64,000 bases of DNA from Rana temporaria (GCF_905171775.1 NC_053489.1:592327844-592391843); one strand, 5' to 3'; shown: positions 9,431 to 21,180, counted from the stretch's first letter. The notes: generated by a model from the sequence alone, not told the origin. Program-made: numbers and translations.

Positions 9431-10607
9431 ATTCTTTGACCGCTCTAAATGTTCAATTCCTTTTCCAGTCAGTGTCATTAGTCAAGTGACAGTGTATATT
9501 TTTAGCACTGATCACAGTATTAGTGACACTGGTTCCCACAAAATGTCAAAAGTGTTAGTGTCCGATTGTCCACCGCAATATCGCAGTCCCACTATAAGTC
9601 GCTGCCATTACTAGTAATAAAATATTAAATAAACACAAATTCCAGTATATATACCATAGTCTGTAGAGGCTATAACTTCTGCGCAAACCAATCAATATAC
9701 GCTTACTGGGATTTTTTTTACAAAAAATATGCAGCAGAATACATATTGGCCTAAATTTATGAAGACATTGAGGCCCTGGGTTTCGAAGGCGTACGCCGGC
9801 GTAGGTGGAAGTAGGCGTGACCCATGCAAATGAGGCGTGACCCCATGCAAATGATGGGCCGAGCGCCAGACAGATACGTATCACGAACTACGCATGCGCC
9901 CGTGACGTGGACGCATCCCCCTGCGCCTGCTCACAACCACGTCGGAACAACTGCCTAAACTACGCCGGATTACTGCGTACGGCGTGAACGTAACCTACGC
10001 CCAGCCAGACACAGGTCCAACGTAAAATACGCCGGCTTGTGTTCCCTGGTGCAGACCTTTGCATGTCTGCTGCTGGGTTTCGCCTCCTTTATGGGGAATA
10101 ACTTTACGCCGGACGTACAACTTATGCGCACCTCGCGTAGCCTGCGTCGGGCGCACATACGTGAATCGCCGTATTTCCTTTATTTGCATATTTGAATGGC
10201 TAATCAATTGGAGCGCCACCATGCATCCAGCCTAAATTTGCGCCCATCCTACGCCGGCGTAGGAAAGTTACGTCGGCGGGGAGAAGCCTGTTTTTAGGCG
10301 TATCTTAGTTTGTGGGTCTGGCGCACAGATACGACGGCGCACATTTGCACTTACGTCGGCGTAACTTGTTATATGTCGGCGTAAGTGCTTTGTGAATCCA
10401 GGCCTAGATGTTTATTGTATGTGTTTTTTTGTTTATAGCATAAAAAATTTAAAACACAGTTGCTATCAAATACCACCAAAAGAAAGATTTGTGGGGAAAA
10501 AAAGGACATAAATGTAATTTATGTACAGCGTTGTATGACCACGCAATTGTAAGTTAAAGTAACGCAGTGGCAAAAATCTAAAAATGTCCCGGTCATCAAG
10601 TGGTTAA
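9431..10607 (-). repeat. TTAACCACTT-family repeat, minus orientation, split
   Basis: Read on the minus strand it begins AACCACTTGATGACCGGG and contains CAATTGCGTGGTC, the CACAAAT block, TTTGGTGGTATTTGAT and GGTTTGCGCAGAAG, in the order also seen at 32568, 44094, 52514, 58302 and 59882. The MITE at 9772-10404 interrupts it. The family appears non-coding and ends in AAGTGGTTAA on the plus strand. Confidence 0.75.
9772..10404. mobile_element. MITE of the GGCC...GATTC / TACGCCGGCGTA family
   Basis: Left GGCCCTGGGTTTCGAAGGCG and right CTTTGTGAATCCAGGCC are diverged inverted repeats. The interior is full of TACGCCGGCGTA and GTACGCC in both orientations. Related copies: 36693-37381, 49971-50691, 54276-55016, 60850-61548, the start of one at 63842, and a one-end fragment at 30421-30463. 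Confidence 0.7.
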
Positions 10608-11893
10608 ATGATAGCCTTTACTCTAGGGAAATAATCTGATTTGTTAAGGATAGCGAAAGAACATTACTGTGATTTATAAAGTATTGGTTGCGATTGAACA
10701 ATTGTACCCAATGGTGCAATTTAAATCCTGACTGTGTATATATGTCTTTATTGAACTGTGTTTTTTTCATATTTGGCCAAATAAAAGCAAGGTATTGCCC
10801 AAACAAGAAAAGTACATCATGATAATGTGGCTCACGGGGCATGTACTCTCTATTTGGTGGACATGGACTTTCCAGCAAGGATGTGAATTATTAATAAAGT
10901 CAAAATTTTTCCTTCAAAATTATAAACGTTATACTTACCTGCTCTGTGCAGTATTTTTGCACAGACCAGCCCCGATCCTCTTCTTCTTGGGTCCCTCTTT
11001 GGTGCTCCTGGCCCCTCCCTCCTGTTGAATGCCCCCACAGTTAGCAGCTTGCTATGGGGGCACCTGAGCCAAGCTGGAGCTCCGTGTGTCAATTCAGACA
11101 CGGAACTGTGGTTAGGCCTTGTTGCCTCTCTCTCCTGATTGTCTAACTGACTTTGATTGAGCCAATGTCGCTGCTGCTGAGTCTCAGCTAATCAAGAGGG
11201 AGAGTTCCGGACAGCCAAGGCACTCGTGCACATCACTGGATAGAGATGGGGCTCAGGTGAGTATTAGAGAGGGACTTCTACACACAGAAGGTTATAAAAT
11301 GCATTAAGATAAAAAATCTTTCTGCTTTTACAATAACTTTAATCAAGCAAATCATAATGGTCAGCACAATAAAGAATGATTTTATTTTATACATTTTTGG
11401 TGTTGATGCATAAAATCTAGATGTAGTCTAGGCAACGTCCAGTATGAAGTTTTTGGTAAAATGTACTCATCGAAGAACGCTTTAATTCACTTTTAATTCT
11501 TCTAAGTTAAAGACATTTTCATTTTGTTACACTTTACACAGCTGATTTGTTCTGTCCTATTACAGTCTAGTAGATGAACAAGAGTTTTATATTACTAACT
11601 AAATGCGTTATGATTTGTAATTGCCACTTTAATGTCTTATGACAGGTGCGTTCAGAACCAGATGTCTTTAAGAGCTCATTCCATTAATAACATCCAAATG
11701 TTTATTAAAGCTAATGTTACTTGGAAATCTCCTTACATATTTGAAAGTAAATGTACCCAGTGTGATGATAATGATTATGTGCAGGTAATAATGAAGGAAA
11801 TTCAATAAAGAGAAATGGTATTTCACACCCTTCAAGAACAAATCAAACATAATTATTCATTTTAGAAGATTGTCTATGGTCAGAACTATACTG
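10608..11893. other. Unassigned; contains a diverged repeat with CTTACCTG
   Basis: 10930-11270 resembles the TTAA-flanked element at 14690-16995 in layout (CTTACCTG, GC-rich middle, AAGTTATT tail) but is too diverged to bound. The remainder is AT-rich and unique-looking. Confidence 0.35.
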
Positions 11894-11896
11894 TAA

Positions 11897-12166
11897 GGAC
11901 CCGTACACATGACCGAGTTTCTCGGCAGAATTCAGCCAGAAACTCGATCGGAGCCGTATTCTGCCGAGAAACCCGGTCGTGTGTACACTTTTGGCCGAGG
12001 AAACTGACGAGGAACTCATCGAGCCAAATAGAGAACATGTTCTCTATTTCCTCGTTAGTCAATGAGGAAACTTGGCTCGCCGAGATCCTCGGCGGCTTCA
12101 CAAGGAACTCGACAAGCAAAACGATGTGTTTTGCCCGTCGAGTTTCTCGGATGTGTGTACGGGGCC
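11897..12166. mobile_element. Short TNA-flanked MITE
   Basis: GGACCCGTACACATGACCGA at the left and GTGTGTACGGGGCC at the right, with a perfect TAA duplication on both sides (11894-11896, 12167-12169). Inverted blocks TTTCTCGGCAGAA/TTCTGCCGAGAAA and GAGAACATGTTCTC lie inside. Length 270 bp, non-coding. Confidence 0.8.
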
Positions 12167-12169
12167 TAA

Positions 12170-13707
12170 GAATAATAGACTGTGCAGTGAAAGAAAGATT
12201 TTGTATAGGCCTCATGATGATATGCTCTGAAGCCATAAAGCCATGAGACTCCCTTACCAAAATCAGGTACCCCCCAAAAAAGTGCCAAATGTGGCAGTGA
12301 AAGGGGGGGAGGTAGTTGCAAACAAGCAGAACTTCCGCTTTTGGGTGGGGCTCCACTTTAAGTTCAGAAATTACAGCGACCCTATGTCATAGGTACAATT
12401 TGTACTCATTTTTAGTCATAAAATGATATAAAGCATGTAAATAAATAAAATTAACCTGATCTTAAATCATTATATATATTCCCCTTAGGCTCAAGTTTTG
12501 GGCTGAATTTGGACCTGAAATTGAAGAAAAGACACACAGCGTTTTTCTGTAAAACGCACCAGACCTGCTGCAGAGATATGTGAACCGGCTCCATAGAGAG
12601 ACGGTCAAAATCTCCTGTTATTGCGAATTAGATGCAGGGATTCTGCATCCAATTCGCAATGGTGCGAACCCTAAAGGAAAAAATGGCTTGATAAGGTTCA
12701 TGACAACTGGAGCTAGGAAATTTACAAATACAGATGGTAAATTTGTCTGGATAGTGGACAGAACTAAAAGCTCTTGGTTTGATATACATTTTCTTTTTGG
12801 GGCTGGCTTGCTTTGAGAAACTACAAGATCAAAGAGAAAATAGTGCAGAAACTAGATGTATATGGATGAAGATCTCTAAATGAATGGACTTTATGTTTAA
12901 CCTAATTCTGGCTTCCACATTTCCATAAGGCTGAGAATATCTTTATAATGTTTACAGCTGCATGCACAGATAAGCATCCTGGCATGACCTCAACGCAAGC
13001 TGTAATCTCCATGAAATGCACAGGCATGAGTGCATCAAATCCTGCTAATTGGTGCTCTAAGGTATAAAAGCCACATGTCAGTCCTGTACTATATATATAT
13101 ATTTATTTTTTTATAATAATTTTTTTCGCAAAACCTTAAACACAAAATTACCAATATGTTATTAGTTTGCAATTTTTCACATAAGTATGACATGTAGTAT
13201 CTTTATTTTGTTTGCTTTGATATTTGATAGCTTAGTGATACTGTATGTATGTAGTGGGCCATATCCAGGCCAACCCCCATCCTTCCCACCTATTCACCAT
13301 TTAAAAACAAAAGTACACTGACATTACGCAAATCTCACTGGGCTTGCAAATGAACCCTGACATAATAGGCATTCTTTGAATCACTAATAACTAAAATGCC
13401 AATGTGTCTATTTTTGGCAGAATTCCCAGGTGTCATGTGACCTGAATGTTCTATCCACAAGTGATTTGCACTCCAATTTGCAAAGAATATCACTTTAAAA
13501 ACAATACTTTGTTTACTAATTTCATCACATAGATACATTTTTTTATTATTATTATTTTATTGAATTTTTAAATGACATACATAAGGCAAGCACATATAAC
13601 AATCGGGGGATAGTCTGGCACCAGACCTCGCTCCCCAACAAAATTCAAACACCCCCCCCCCCCCATAAACAAAAACGCGTCTCAGCTTTGGGCACTTAGT
13701 ATAACTC
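12170..13707. other. Mostly unique; fragments of repeats
   Basis: 12285-12360 ends GGGGCTCCACTTTAA, a TTAA-family terminus without its partner. 12640-12675 contains a small palindrome (GCGAATTAGATGCAGG with CTGCATCCAATTCGC). The rest is AT-rich without motifs. C-run 13650-13664. Confidence 0.35.
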
Positions 13708-13710
13708 TGA

Positions 13711-14381
13711 AGCCTCGTACACGTGCTCGGTTTTCTCGGCAAGAACCAGCAAGAAAACTGCAAGTAAACCGTGCGTGTGAAGCCTCGTACACAGGACTGA
13801 GGAACTCGACGGGCGAAACACATAGTTTTCCTCATCGAGTTCCTTGTTAGGCTGTTGAGTTTCTCGACAGTTTCCTCGACGAAAATGTACACACGAGCGA
13901 TTTCCTCTGCAAAAAAATATCTCCAAGCAAGTTTCTTGCTGGTTTTTGCCGAGAAACTCGGTCGTGTGTACGAGGCCTGATGTTTCTCGTCAAGAAAACT
14001 GCCCAGAATCTAGATGAGAAAAATCGAGAAAATGTTCTCTATTTTCTCGTCGTGAGATTCTCGGCAGTGTTTTCCTGCCGAGAAACCTGAGCGTGTGTAT
14101 ACTTGCCTCTCCATGGAAACCCACGCATGCTCGAAATGACTTTGACACATGAGCGGTAGCTTCCAAGGCATATGTAGGGTGTAGCAAGATGGCGACGATG
14201 GCGTTGAATGTAACAAGTGCATGCTCGTCGTCGTCAATGACGTCACAGCGTTCATACCATTTAAAATAACTTTTGAATGGAGTGTCTGTACACTCAACCA
14301 GCAAGAGATTCTTGCCAAGGATCGCGTCAGGAAAAACAATGTTTTTTTCCTGACGAGATTCTGGGCCATGTGTACAGGGCT
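13711..14381. mobile_element. Composite TNA-flanked MITE (one inside another)
   Basis: The outer element is the reverse orientation of 4019-4503, running from AGCCTCGTACACGTGC (preceded by TGA) to CATGTGTACAGGGC. A second pair of ends, AGCCTCGTACACAGG at 13781 and GTGTGTACGAGGCC at 13977, flanked by TGA on both sides, marks an insertion of a related short MITE within its left part. Confidence 0.65.
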
Positions 14382-14775
14382 TGGCGTTTTGAAACATGAG
14401 CATAGTAACAACAATGTATCATTATAGTTGAATGCAGTTTCATAGAATGACATATTTCTAGCTCCGCACAGCTATGGCATACCACCTGCCATCAAATACT
14501 AATATCAGACCCGCATATAAAATATTCAAATAAATGTCCATGCTTTTATCACACTGAAACAGACAGGATGTGGTGTGAATGGGCCTTGATTCAAGCCTGG
14601 GTTACTCTTCCTTTAGAAAAGGTAAGGATCCCATCCCTTTTATTACTCTTTATGTATCTATCCCAACAAATCCCAAATATTTGTATTAAAGGGGTTATAA
14701 AGGTTTGTGTTTTTTCACCTTAATGCATCCTATGCATCCTGGCAAAAACGCCCCAGCCCTCCGTTTACTTACCTG

Positions 14776-16600
14776 AATGAATGAATGAATGAAAACTTAT
14801 ATAGCGCAGCACATGCGAACTTAATCGCCTCTGGGCGCTTGTTGTTCCTGTCTCCTTTGGTATCAAAAGAGATGCGTCTTGATCTTTCTCCTGAATGCTA
14901 AGTGGTTCTCCTCCAACCGAATGCTGGTTGGTAAAGCGTTCCATAGTCTAGGCCCTTGGACCGCGAATCTCCTTTCTCCTTTGGACTTGTATCTGGCTTT
15001 GGGTATCTGGAGGAAATTTTGATTGGTGGATCGCAGAACGCGATTGGGATTATGAGCTTTTATTTTTTCGCATAGATAATGGGGAGCATTCCCATAGATA
15101 CATCTATGCGTTAGACAGAGTGCTTTAAAAGTGATTCTGTCTTTTACTGGTAACCAGTGAAGGGTTCTCAGTGAAGGTGAGATTGATTCCCAAGGTTTTT
15201 TCCCAGTCACAAGTCTAGCGGCCGTATTTTGAACGACTTGTAGACGAGCGATTTGGTACTTGGGGAGTCCGAGGTAAAGGGCATTTGCATAGTCCAATCT
15301 TGAGTTTACAATAGCTCCCACCACGACCGCTATGTCTTCCTTGGGAATAAAAGGAGTAAGTCTGCGTAGTAGGCGCAGCAGATGGTGAGATCCGCTGACT
15401 ACTGACCCTATTTGTGCGTCCAATGTCATGTGAAAGTCAAAGATGACCCAGAGACTTTTGACTTTGGCGCTAGGGGCGATGATTTTGCCCAGAATGGGCG
15501 GGGGGGTCCAAGTTGTTGTAGGTTGATTCATACGCTTGGCGTGAAACAGGAGAAGTTCTGTTTTCGCTCCGTTGAGTTTAAGATAACTCTTTGTCATCCA
15601 GTCCTCTATCAAAGAGAGGCATGTCTCTAGATTGAGGTGATGATCCTTTTTATTGCAAATGCGGAAATATAGTTGCGTGTCGTCTGCATATGAGTGGTAG
15701 AGCAGTTTTTGACTGCTAATAATTTTAAAAAGAGGGCGAAGATAGATGTTGAATAACACCGGCGACACGGGGGATCCTTGAGGGACTCCGCACGATAATG
15801 TGCGTTTCTCAGAAGTGAAAGGTCCTAACTTCACTATTTGCGATCGGTTTTCCAAAAAAGAGGAGAACCAAGATAAATCGCCTTCTGCGACTCTGGCTAC
15901 TTCAGCTAGCCGAGTCAATAAAAGCTTGTGGTCTACTGTGTCGAAGGCTGCGCTTAGGTCCAACAGAACCAGAAGACAAGATTCTCCTTCGTCTGCGGCC
16001 TCTAGAGCGTCGTCCCATATTTTGAGCAATGCGGTTTCTGTCCCGTGTCCAGGCCGGAATCCCGATTGAAATGGGTCAAGTAGGTTGTGGGTATCTAGAT
16101 GCTGTTGCAGTTGTTGTACCACTACTTTTTCCATTACCTTTGAGAGTACATTTAGACCTGTTATTGAACGACGGTGGAGTGGGTCCTTGGGGTCCAGGTT
16201 GGGTTTCTTCAAGATGGGTCGAATTATACCCTCCTTCAACTGGGAGGGCACTATGCCTTCCCTGAAGGATTGGTTGATAAGCTGCGTGATAGGAGGTGCC
16301 AGGATGTCGGCGCATTCCGTCAGCAGTTTAGTGGGGATGATATCATTCGGCGCGGTGCTGTTATGCAGAGTACCGATGATATTTTTAGTGGCATGGATAG
16401 AGATAGGTTCCAGCGTGAACTTACCTGGTTGTGATGAATTACTGCAGGTATTGTGTAAATCATTATGGGGAGGGTTGAGGGAGGAATTATTTTGCTGAAT
16501 GCTTTGTCGGATCCCCTCGATTTTATTAATGAAGTAATCCGACAATTCACTGCAAAATTCTTGTGAGTCCGAATTGGGGGCTTCGAGCCCATTTACCTGA
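14776..16600 (-). mobile_element. 5'-truncated L2-clade LINE
   Basis: On the minus strand the element ends in GCTGCGCTATATAAG followed by (TTCA)n, the usual short-repeat tail of L2/CR1 elements, at about 14776-14805. TTACCTG precedes the tail on the plus strand and recurs at the 5' junction (about 16600, where a 14-bp GAGCCCATTTACCT is also doubled), consistent with a short target duplication. The endonuclease half and ORF1 are absent, as expected of 5' truncation. Confidence 0.8.
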
Positions 16601-16698
16601 GCCCATTTACCTGCTGTGCGCGTCCCCCGTTGTCCTCTTCTGCACAGAGTCTGGCCGTTGATTGGATAGATTGGATAGATTGATAGCAGTGCAGCCAT
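14863..16698 (-). CDS. L2-type reverse transcriptase, C-terminal ORF2 portion
   Basis: This 611-codon frame is open throughout, the longest in the window. Residues from about 35 onward belong to the LINE; the first 34 translate host DNA, so the nominal start is not real. Reverse-transcriptase blocks are visible in order: FQSGFRPGHGTETALL (210-225), the first catalytic aspartate in AAFDTVDH (250-257), GVPQGSPVSPVLF (304-316), the active site YADDTQLY (337-344), and the C-terminal RLQVVQNTAARLVTG and LHWLPV blocks typical of L2/CR1. The usual NYRPIS motif is altered to HRRSITG (176-182), so function is doubtful even though no stop or shift occurs. The protein would copy element RNA at nicked DNA. 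Lack of the endonuclease means this copy is immobile. Confidence 0.85.
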   Translation of the reverse strand: MAALLSIYPIYPINGQTLCRRGQRGTRTAGKWAQVNGLEAPNSDSQEFCSELSDYFINKIEGIRQSIQQNNSSLNPPHNDLHNTCSNSSQPGKFTLEPISIHATKNIIGTLHNSTAPNDIIPTKLLTECADILAPPITQLINQSFREGIVPSQLKEGIIRPILKKPNLDPKDPLHRRSITGLNVLSKVMEKVVVQQLQQHLDTHNLLDPFQSGFRPGHGTETALLKIWDDALEAADEGESCLLVLLDLSAAFDTVDHKLLLTRLAEVARVAEGDLSWFSSFLENRSQIVKLGPFTSEKRTLSCGVPQGSPVSPVLFNIYLRPLFKIISSQKLLYHSYADDTQLYFRICNKKDHHLNLETCLSLIEDWMTKSYLKLNGAKTELLLFHAKRMNQPTTTWTPPPILGKIIAPSAKVKSLWVIFDFHMTLDAQIGSVVSGSHHLLRLLRRLTPFIPKEDIAVVVGAIVNSRLDYANALYLGLPKYQIARLQVVQNTAARLVTGKKPWESISPSLRTLHWLPVKDRITFKALCLTHRCIYGNAPHYLCEKIKAHNPNRVLRSTNQNFLQIPKARYKSKGERRFAVQGPRLWNALPTSIRLEENHLAFRRKIKTHLF

Positions 16699-16995
16699 TG
16701 GCTCGTGCTGCTGTCAATCACATCCAATGACGTGGCCGCCGGGGGGTCGGGACCGAGTCATACACTCTGTGTCTATAGACGCAGCGTGTATGACAGGGAG
16801 CACACCCGCAAGCTAACCCCCTTGGTAGAGCGCTTCCCAGAGGAGGGTTAGCTATTGCGGAGAGGAGCTGAGACAGCCGCCGAGGGACCCCAGAACAGGA
16901 GGATCGGGGCCACTCTGTGCAAAACAAACTGCACAGTGGAGGTTAGTATAACAAGTTTTTTTTTGTTATTTTCTAAACTAACCCATACAACCCCT

Positions 16996-17715
16996 TTAGC
17001 ATTTGAGTAGATTTATTACTGCTACCTTGCCATTCAACACTGATTTGTAACTCTCTTGTAACAGGGACATTTCTGGATTGTTTAACAGAAATGTTTGTTT
17101 CCATGGGAAGTGGTACTATTATCTAGTCCAGCAAAATACTGGTCTCCAGCATTTCCTCGTTAGTAAGACTGTAAACAACAGACACTGTATCTCTGTTTAA
17201 AATTTTTAAAATCTATTGTTTTACATATGACTGTTCTACAACAGATGGTACATAAAATGAGATTTGTAACAGTAGAAAATATATACTGTACATGGCTGAC
17301 AGATGGCTTAGAGGAATTTTCCACTTTGTAGTGTTTTGGAGTGGGTCCATCTCAGACAATTTATTTTGCTTTAAAGGAATTGCCACACTAGAATGTTTTT
17401 GGCTATTCAGTGACCAATGTGTATTATTTACCAAATCATTGTGATCTGCAAGGCTATCTTCCTATTTACCTGAATGATAACATCTTCATACATACACTAT
17501 GAAAAGACAGAGGGTATGAAGTTAAAATGAATGATGCCAAGTACAGTACGTGTAATAACAAAATTAAGTTGTCTGTAATACTCAATCTTGAGCCTATTAA
17601 TAGTCCTCTTAGCAAAGCAATTGTAGTGGGGATTTCTATAACAGGGTTGGAACCAGGTGTGATGTTTGCCAAGCAAACCATTTTCTTTCTAGAAGAGATT
17701 GCAACCTGTTAACTT
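16996..17715. other. Unique AT-rich sequence
   Basis: No repeat ends, RNA gene or coding motif recognised. Confidence 0.4.
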
Positions 17716-17718
17716 TTA

Positions 17719-18189
17719 GGCCTCATGCACACTGGACGTTAAAATAACGTTATAAAAACACCAGTAGCTTTGCAGTGAGTTTTTCAACTTTTTTCAGCTT
17801 TTTTAAACGTTTTTGCAATAGCGTTTTTTGCGTTTATTAACGTTTTTTAACTTTTTTCCGCATTAGCGTTCTTTAGCGTTTTTTTGTTGAAGACATTTTT
17901 TTCAATGGATCAAAAACGTTAAAAAACGCCGGTGAGTGAGGTTTTTGAGCGTTCATCGATGTTTATCGGCGTTTATCAACGTTAGAGCGTTTTTACAGCT
18001 GAAAAATGTCTCTCAGAACCCACTAGTTTTTTGGGGATTTTTACTGCTCAAAAACGCCACTGCCCACAACTGCTGATAACAGCCTATGTGTACATGGACA
18101 CATAGGATAACATGATGGAGAGTTTAATGACTGTAGAAAAAAACATCTACTGCCAAAAACGTCCAAAAACGTTCAGTGTGCATGAGGCC
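17719..18189. mobile_element. MITE with GGCCTCATGCACACTGGACG ends
   Basis: Perfect inverted ends GGCCTCATGCACACTG (the right end is CAGTGTGCATGAGGCC) are flanked by TTA on both sides (17716-17718, 18190-18192). The interior is packed with ACGTT/AACGTT and GCGTTTTT in both orientations. The GGCC start and the TTA duplication link it to the GTACACAC family, though the inner sequence is distinct. Confidence 0.85.
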
Positions 18190-18504
18190 TTAAAAAGGGT
18201 AAATTCACCCCAAAAACAAATAGTTTTGTTCCGCCTTATGTGTTCACAGCTTGCATGCTGCCAGTACCACCACAAAGCCTCTCTTGTCTTGTCTTCAGTA
18301 GTGACAATTGCCATGGCAGGCTCTGAGCCAGTGGGGGATTTAACTCCATGCCATCTAATTGTAACTGGAACTTCAGGGTTGGTTGACCCTTTGTGTAACT
18401 ATGGCTAGACTATGGACATTTAAGTACTGTGGTAATTTAATAGTCCTCACAAGCTGTGAATTAACTTTAAAGACAAACCCTCAGTATGTCTACATTCACA
18501 CCGG
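18190..18504. other. Short unassigned spacer
   Basis: No feature recognised between the MITE and the large hAT element. Confidence 0.35.
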
Positions 18505-18870
18505 CAATTTAGAGGCAGGAATCTTCTGATTCCTGTGGTGGTTCTGAGTAGGGATGAGCTTCGTGTTCGAGTCAAACTCATGTTCGAGTCGAACTCATGT
18601 TCGACTTGAACATCGTATGTTCGACCGTTCGTTGAATTGCGAACATTATGGGCCACTCGTGCCAAATTCAAGTGCCGTGTCACGGCCAATAATTCACTGC
18701 GGCATCGCAGTGCATTGCTGGCTGATGATTGGCCAAGCATGCACTATGACCCGCATGCTTTGGACAATCACAGCACGCAAAAAACACGCAAAAAACGGAG
18801 AGCCATAATTGGCCAAAGCCAGTGTGGTTTTGGAAATTATGGCTCAGGGTGTTTAGTACATGCCCCACAC

Positions 18871-18896
18871 TATATAAGGCCGCCTCCGTGGCGGCC
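18871..18896 (+). promoter_or_regulatory. TATA-like box and GC hairpin in the hAT leader
   Basis: CACACTATATAAGG is followed at once by the hairpin GGCCGCC-TCCGT-GGCGGCC. This is the only good TATA element upstream of the transposase frame and lies about 0.8 kb before it once the Tc1 insert is discounted. Promoter activity is inferred. Confidence 0.35.
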
Positions 18897-19047
18897 TTGT
18901 GTAGTGTGTTGCGGTGGCTAAGAATCTTAAGACAGAGAGAAACAGAGAGAGACCGTGTCATTTTTTTTGGAGTTAGATAGAGAAGGCAGGCAGGCGAGTC
19001 AGTTACAGTGTGCAGAGGATATATATGCATCCCAGGTGTTTTATATA

Positions 19048-20515
19048 CAGTGGGTACGGAAAGTATTCAGACCCCCTTAAATTTTTCACTCTTTGTTATA
19101 TTACAGCCATTTGGTAAAATCATTTAAAGTAAATTTTTTCCCTCATTAATGTTTACACAGCATCCCATATTGACAGAAAAACACAGAATTGTTGATTTTT
19201 TTGCAGATTTATTAAAAAAGAAAAAGTAAAACATCACATGGTCTTAAGTATTCAGACCCGTTGCTCAGTATTTAGTAGAAGCACCTTTTGATGAGTCTTT
19301 TTGGGAAAGATGCAACAAGTTTTTCACACCTGGATTTGGGGATCCTCTGTCATTCCTCCTTGCAGATCCTCTCCAGTTCTGTCGGGTTGGATGGTAAACA
19401 TTGGTGGACAGCCATATTTAGGTCTCTTCAGAGAGGCTCAATTGGCTGGGCTATTCAAGAACAGTCACAGAGTTGTTGTGAAGCCACTCCTTCATTATAT
19501 TAGCTGTGTGCTTAGGGTCATTGTCTTGTTGGAAGGTAAACCTTCGGCCCAGTCTGAGGTCCTGAGCACTCTGGAAAAGGTTTTTGTCCAGGATATCCCT
19601 GTACTTGGCCGCCTTAATTTTTTCCCTCAAATGCAACCAGTCGTCCTGTCCCTGCAGCTAAAAAACACCCCCACAGCATGATGCTGCCACCACCATGATT
19701 CACTGTTGGGACTGTATTGGACAGGTGATGAGCAATGCCTGGTTTTCTCCACACATATTGCTTAGAATTAAGGCCAAAAAGTTCTATCTTGGTCTCATCA
19801 GACCAGAGAATCTTATTTCTCACCATCTTGGAGTCCTTCATATGTTTTTTTTAGCAAACTGGAGGGCTGCAGTGATGGTTGACTTTCTATAACTTTCTCC
19901 CATCTCCCGACTGCATCTCTGGAGCTCAGCCACAGTGATCTTTGGGTTCTTCTTTACCTCTCTCACCAAGGCTCTTCTCCCCCAATAGCTCAGTTTGGCC
20001 GGACGGGCAGCTCTAGGAAGGGTTCTGGTCATCCCAAATGTCTTCCATTTAAGGATTATGGAGGCCACTGTGCTCTTAGGAACCTTAAGTGCAGCAGAAT
20101 TTTTTTTGTAACCTTGGCCAGATCTGTGCCTTGCCACAATTGACATGCACTGTGAGCTGTAAGGTCTTATATAGACAGGTGTGTGGCTTTCCTAATCAAG
20201 TCCAATCAGTATAATCAAACACAGCTGGACTCAAATGAAGGTGTAGAACCATCTCAAGGATGATCAGAAGAAATGGACAGCACCTGAGTTAAATATATGA
20301 GTGTCACAGCAAAGGGTCTGAATACTTAGGACCATGTGATATTTATTTTTTAATAAATCTGCAAAAATGTCAACAATTCTGTGTTTTCTGTCAATATAGG
20401 GTGCTGTGTTTACATTAATGAGGAAAAAAATGAACTTAAATGATTTTAGCAAATGGCTGCAATATAACAAAGAGTGAACAATTTAAGGGGGTCTGAATAC
20501 TTTCCGTACCCACTG
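19048..20515 (-). mobile_element. Tc1/mariner element, 1,468 bp, TA duplication
   Basis: Ends CAGTGGGTACGGAAAGTATT and its inverted copy terminating TTCCGTACCCACTG are flanked by TA on both sides (19046-19047, 20516-20517). The inverted repeats extend inward for more than 150 bp with a few mismatches, including AACAAAGAGTG. It lies within the leader of the hAT element and so is younger than it. The transposase runs on the minus strand and is broken. Confidence 0.92.
19310..20146 (-). pseudogene. Tc1-like transposase, broken
   Basis: The N-terminal DNA-binding part (20146-19838) has paired helix-turn-helix character, with KNSAALKVPKSTVASIILKW and KNPKITVAELQR. A frame change near 19840 leads to the catalytic part with the first aspartate in LWSDETKIELFG and the glycine box NHGGGSIMLWGCF. 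A second frame change near 19630 leads to the second aspartate in TFQQDNDPKHTA. After VTVLE a stop replaces the usual tryptophan, and about 18 bases are missing just before the expected third catalytic acid (DDE class), leaving the tail out of frame. Two shifts, a stop and the deletion make the product inactive. Confidence 0.9.
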
Positions 20516-20614
20516 TATATTTATACTCTGTATTGAGTTTAGCTAGATCCACTCTTCCTAATATACTGACAGGCAGGCAGGTGATTGTGCTAGCTGCAAA
20601 ATTTTCACTACTGT

Positions 20615-21180
20615 CCTCTACACAGTGTGCACCTAAAGCTACGTGAATACAATTGCTGTTGTTCTCATATTAATACCACAGGCAGTGGCTGATCAGCAAG
20701 TATTTTCACTTGGTGTACTGTGTCCTCTGCACAGTGTGCACCTAAAGCCACATGAATATAATTGCTGTTGTTGTCATATTAATACCACAGGCAGTGACTG
20801 ATCAGCAAGTATTTTCACTTGGTGTACTGTGTCCTCTGCACAGTGTGCACCTAAAATCAAGTGAATACAATTGCTGTTGTTGTCATATTAATACCACAGT
20901 CAGTGACTGATCATCAGCAAGTATTTTCACTTGGTGTACTGTGTCCTCTGCACAGTGTGCACCTAAAGCTACATCAATACATTTGCTGGTGTTCTCATAT
21001 TAATACCACAGGCAGGGATCTGCAAGTATTTTCACTTGGTGTACTGTGTCCTCTGCACAGTGTGCACCTAAAGCTACGTCAATACAATTGCTGTTCTCAT
21101 ATTAATACCACAGGCAGTGACTGATCAGCAAGTATTTTCACTTGGTGTACTGTGTCCTCTGCACAGTGTGCTCCTAAAGC
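20615..21180 (+). repeat. ~108-bp minisatellite in the hAT 5' leader
   Basis: Six occurrences of CACAGTGTGCACCTAAA-like sequence start at 20621, 20730, 20839, 20951, 21056 and 21162, giving periods of 105-112 bp. Each unit also has CATATTAATACCACAGGCAG, TGATCAGCAAGTATTTTCAC and GGTGTACTGTGTCCTCTG. Units differ by small indels. The array ends immediately before the transposase frame. It contains GTGCAC and TGATCA dyads that could bind protein, but nothing shows this directly. Confidence 0.9.

Larger units (their letters stand above)
14690..16995. mobile_element. TTAA-flanked element hosting an L2 LINE
   Basis: Left TTAA-AGGGGTTATAAAGG and right ACAACCCCT-TTAG give inverted ends next to a TTAA-type target. 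The L2 insertion separates a short left part (to about 14775) from a GC-rich right part (16600-16940). Removing the L2 leaves an element of about 480 bp. TTAA targets are used by piggyBac and Kolobok; which of these drove it cannot be told without a transposase. Confidence 0.55.

Noticed and set aside
20615..21180. Regularly spaced repeats resembling a CRISPR array
   Set aside because: The whole ~108-bp unit is repeated, with no unique spacers, in a vertebrate transposon leader; it is a minisatellite.
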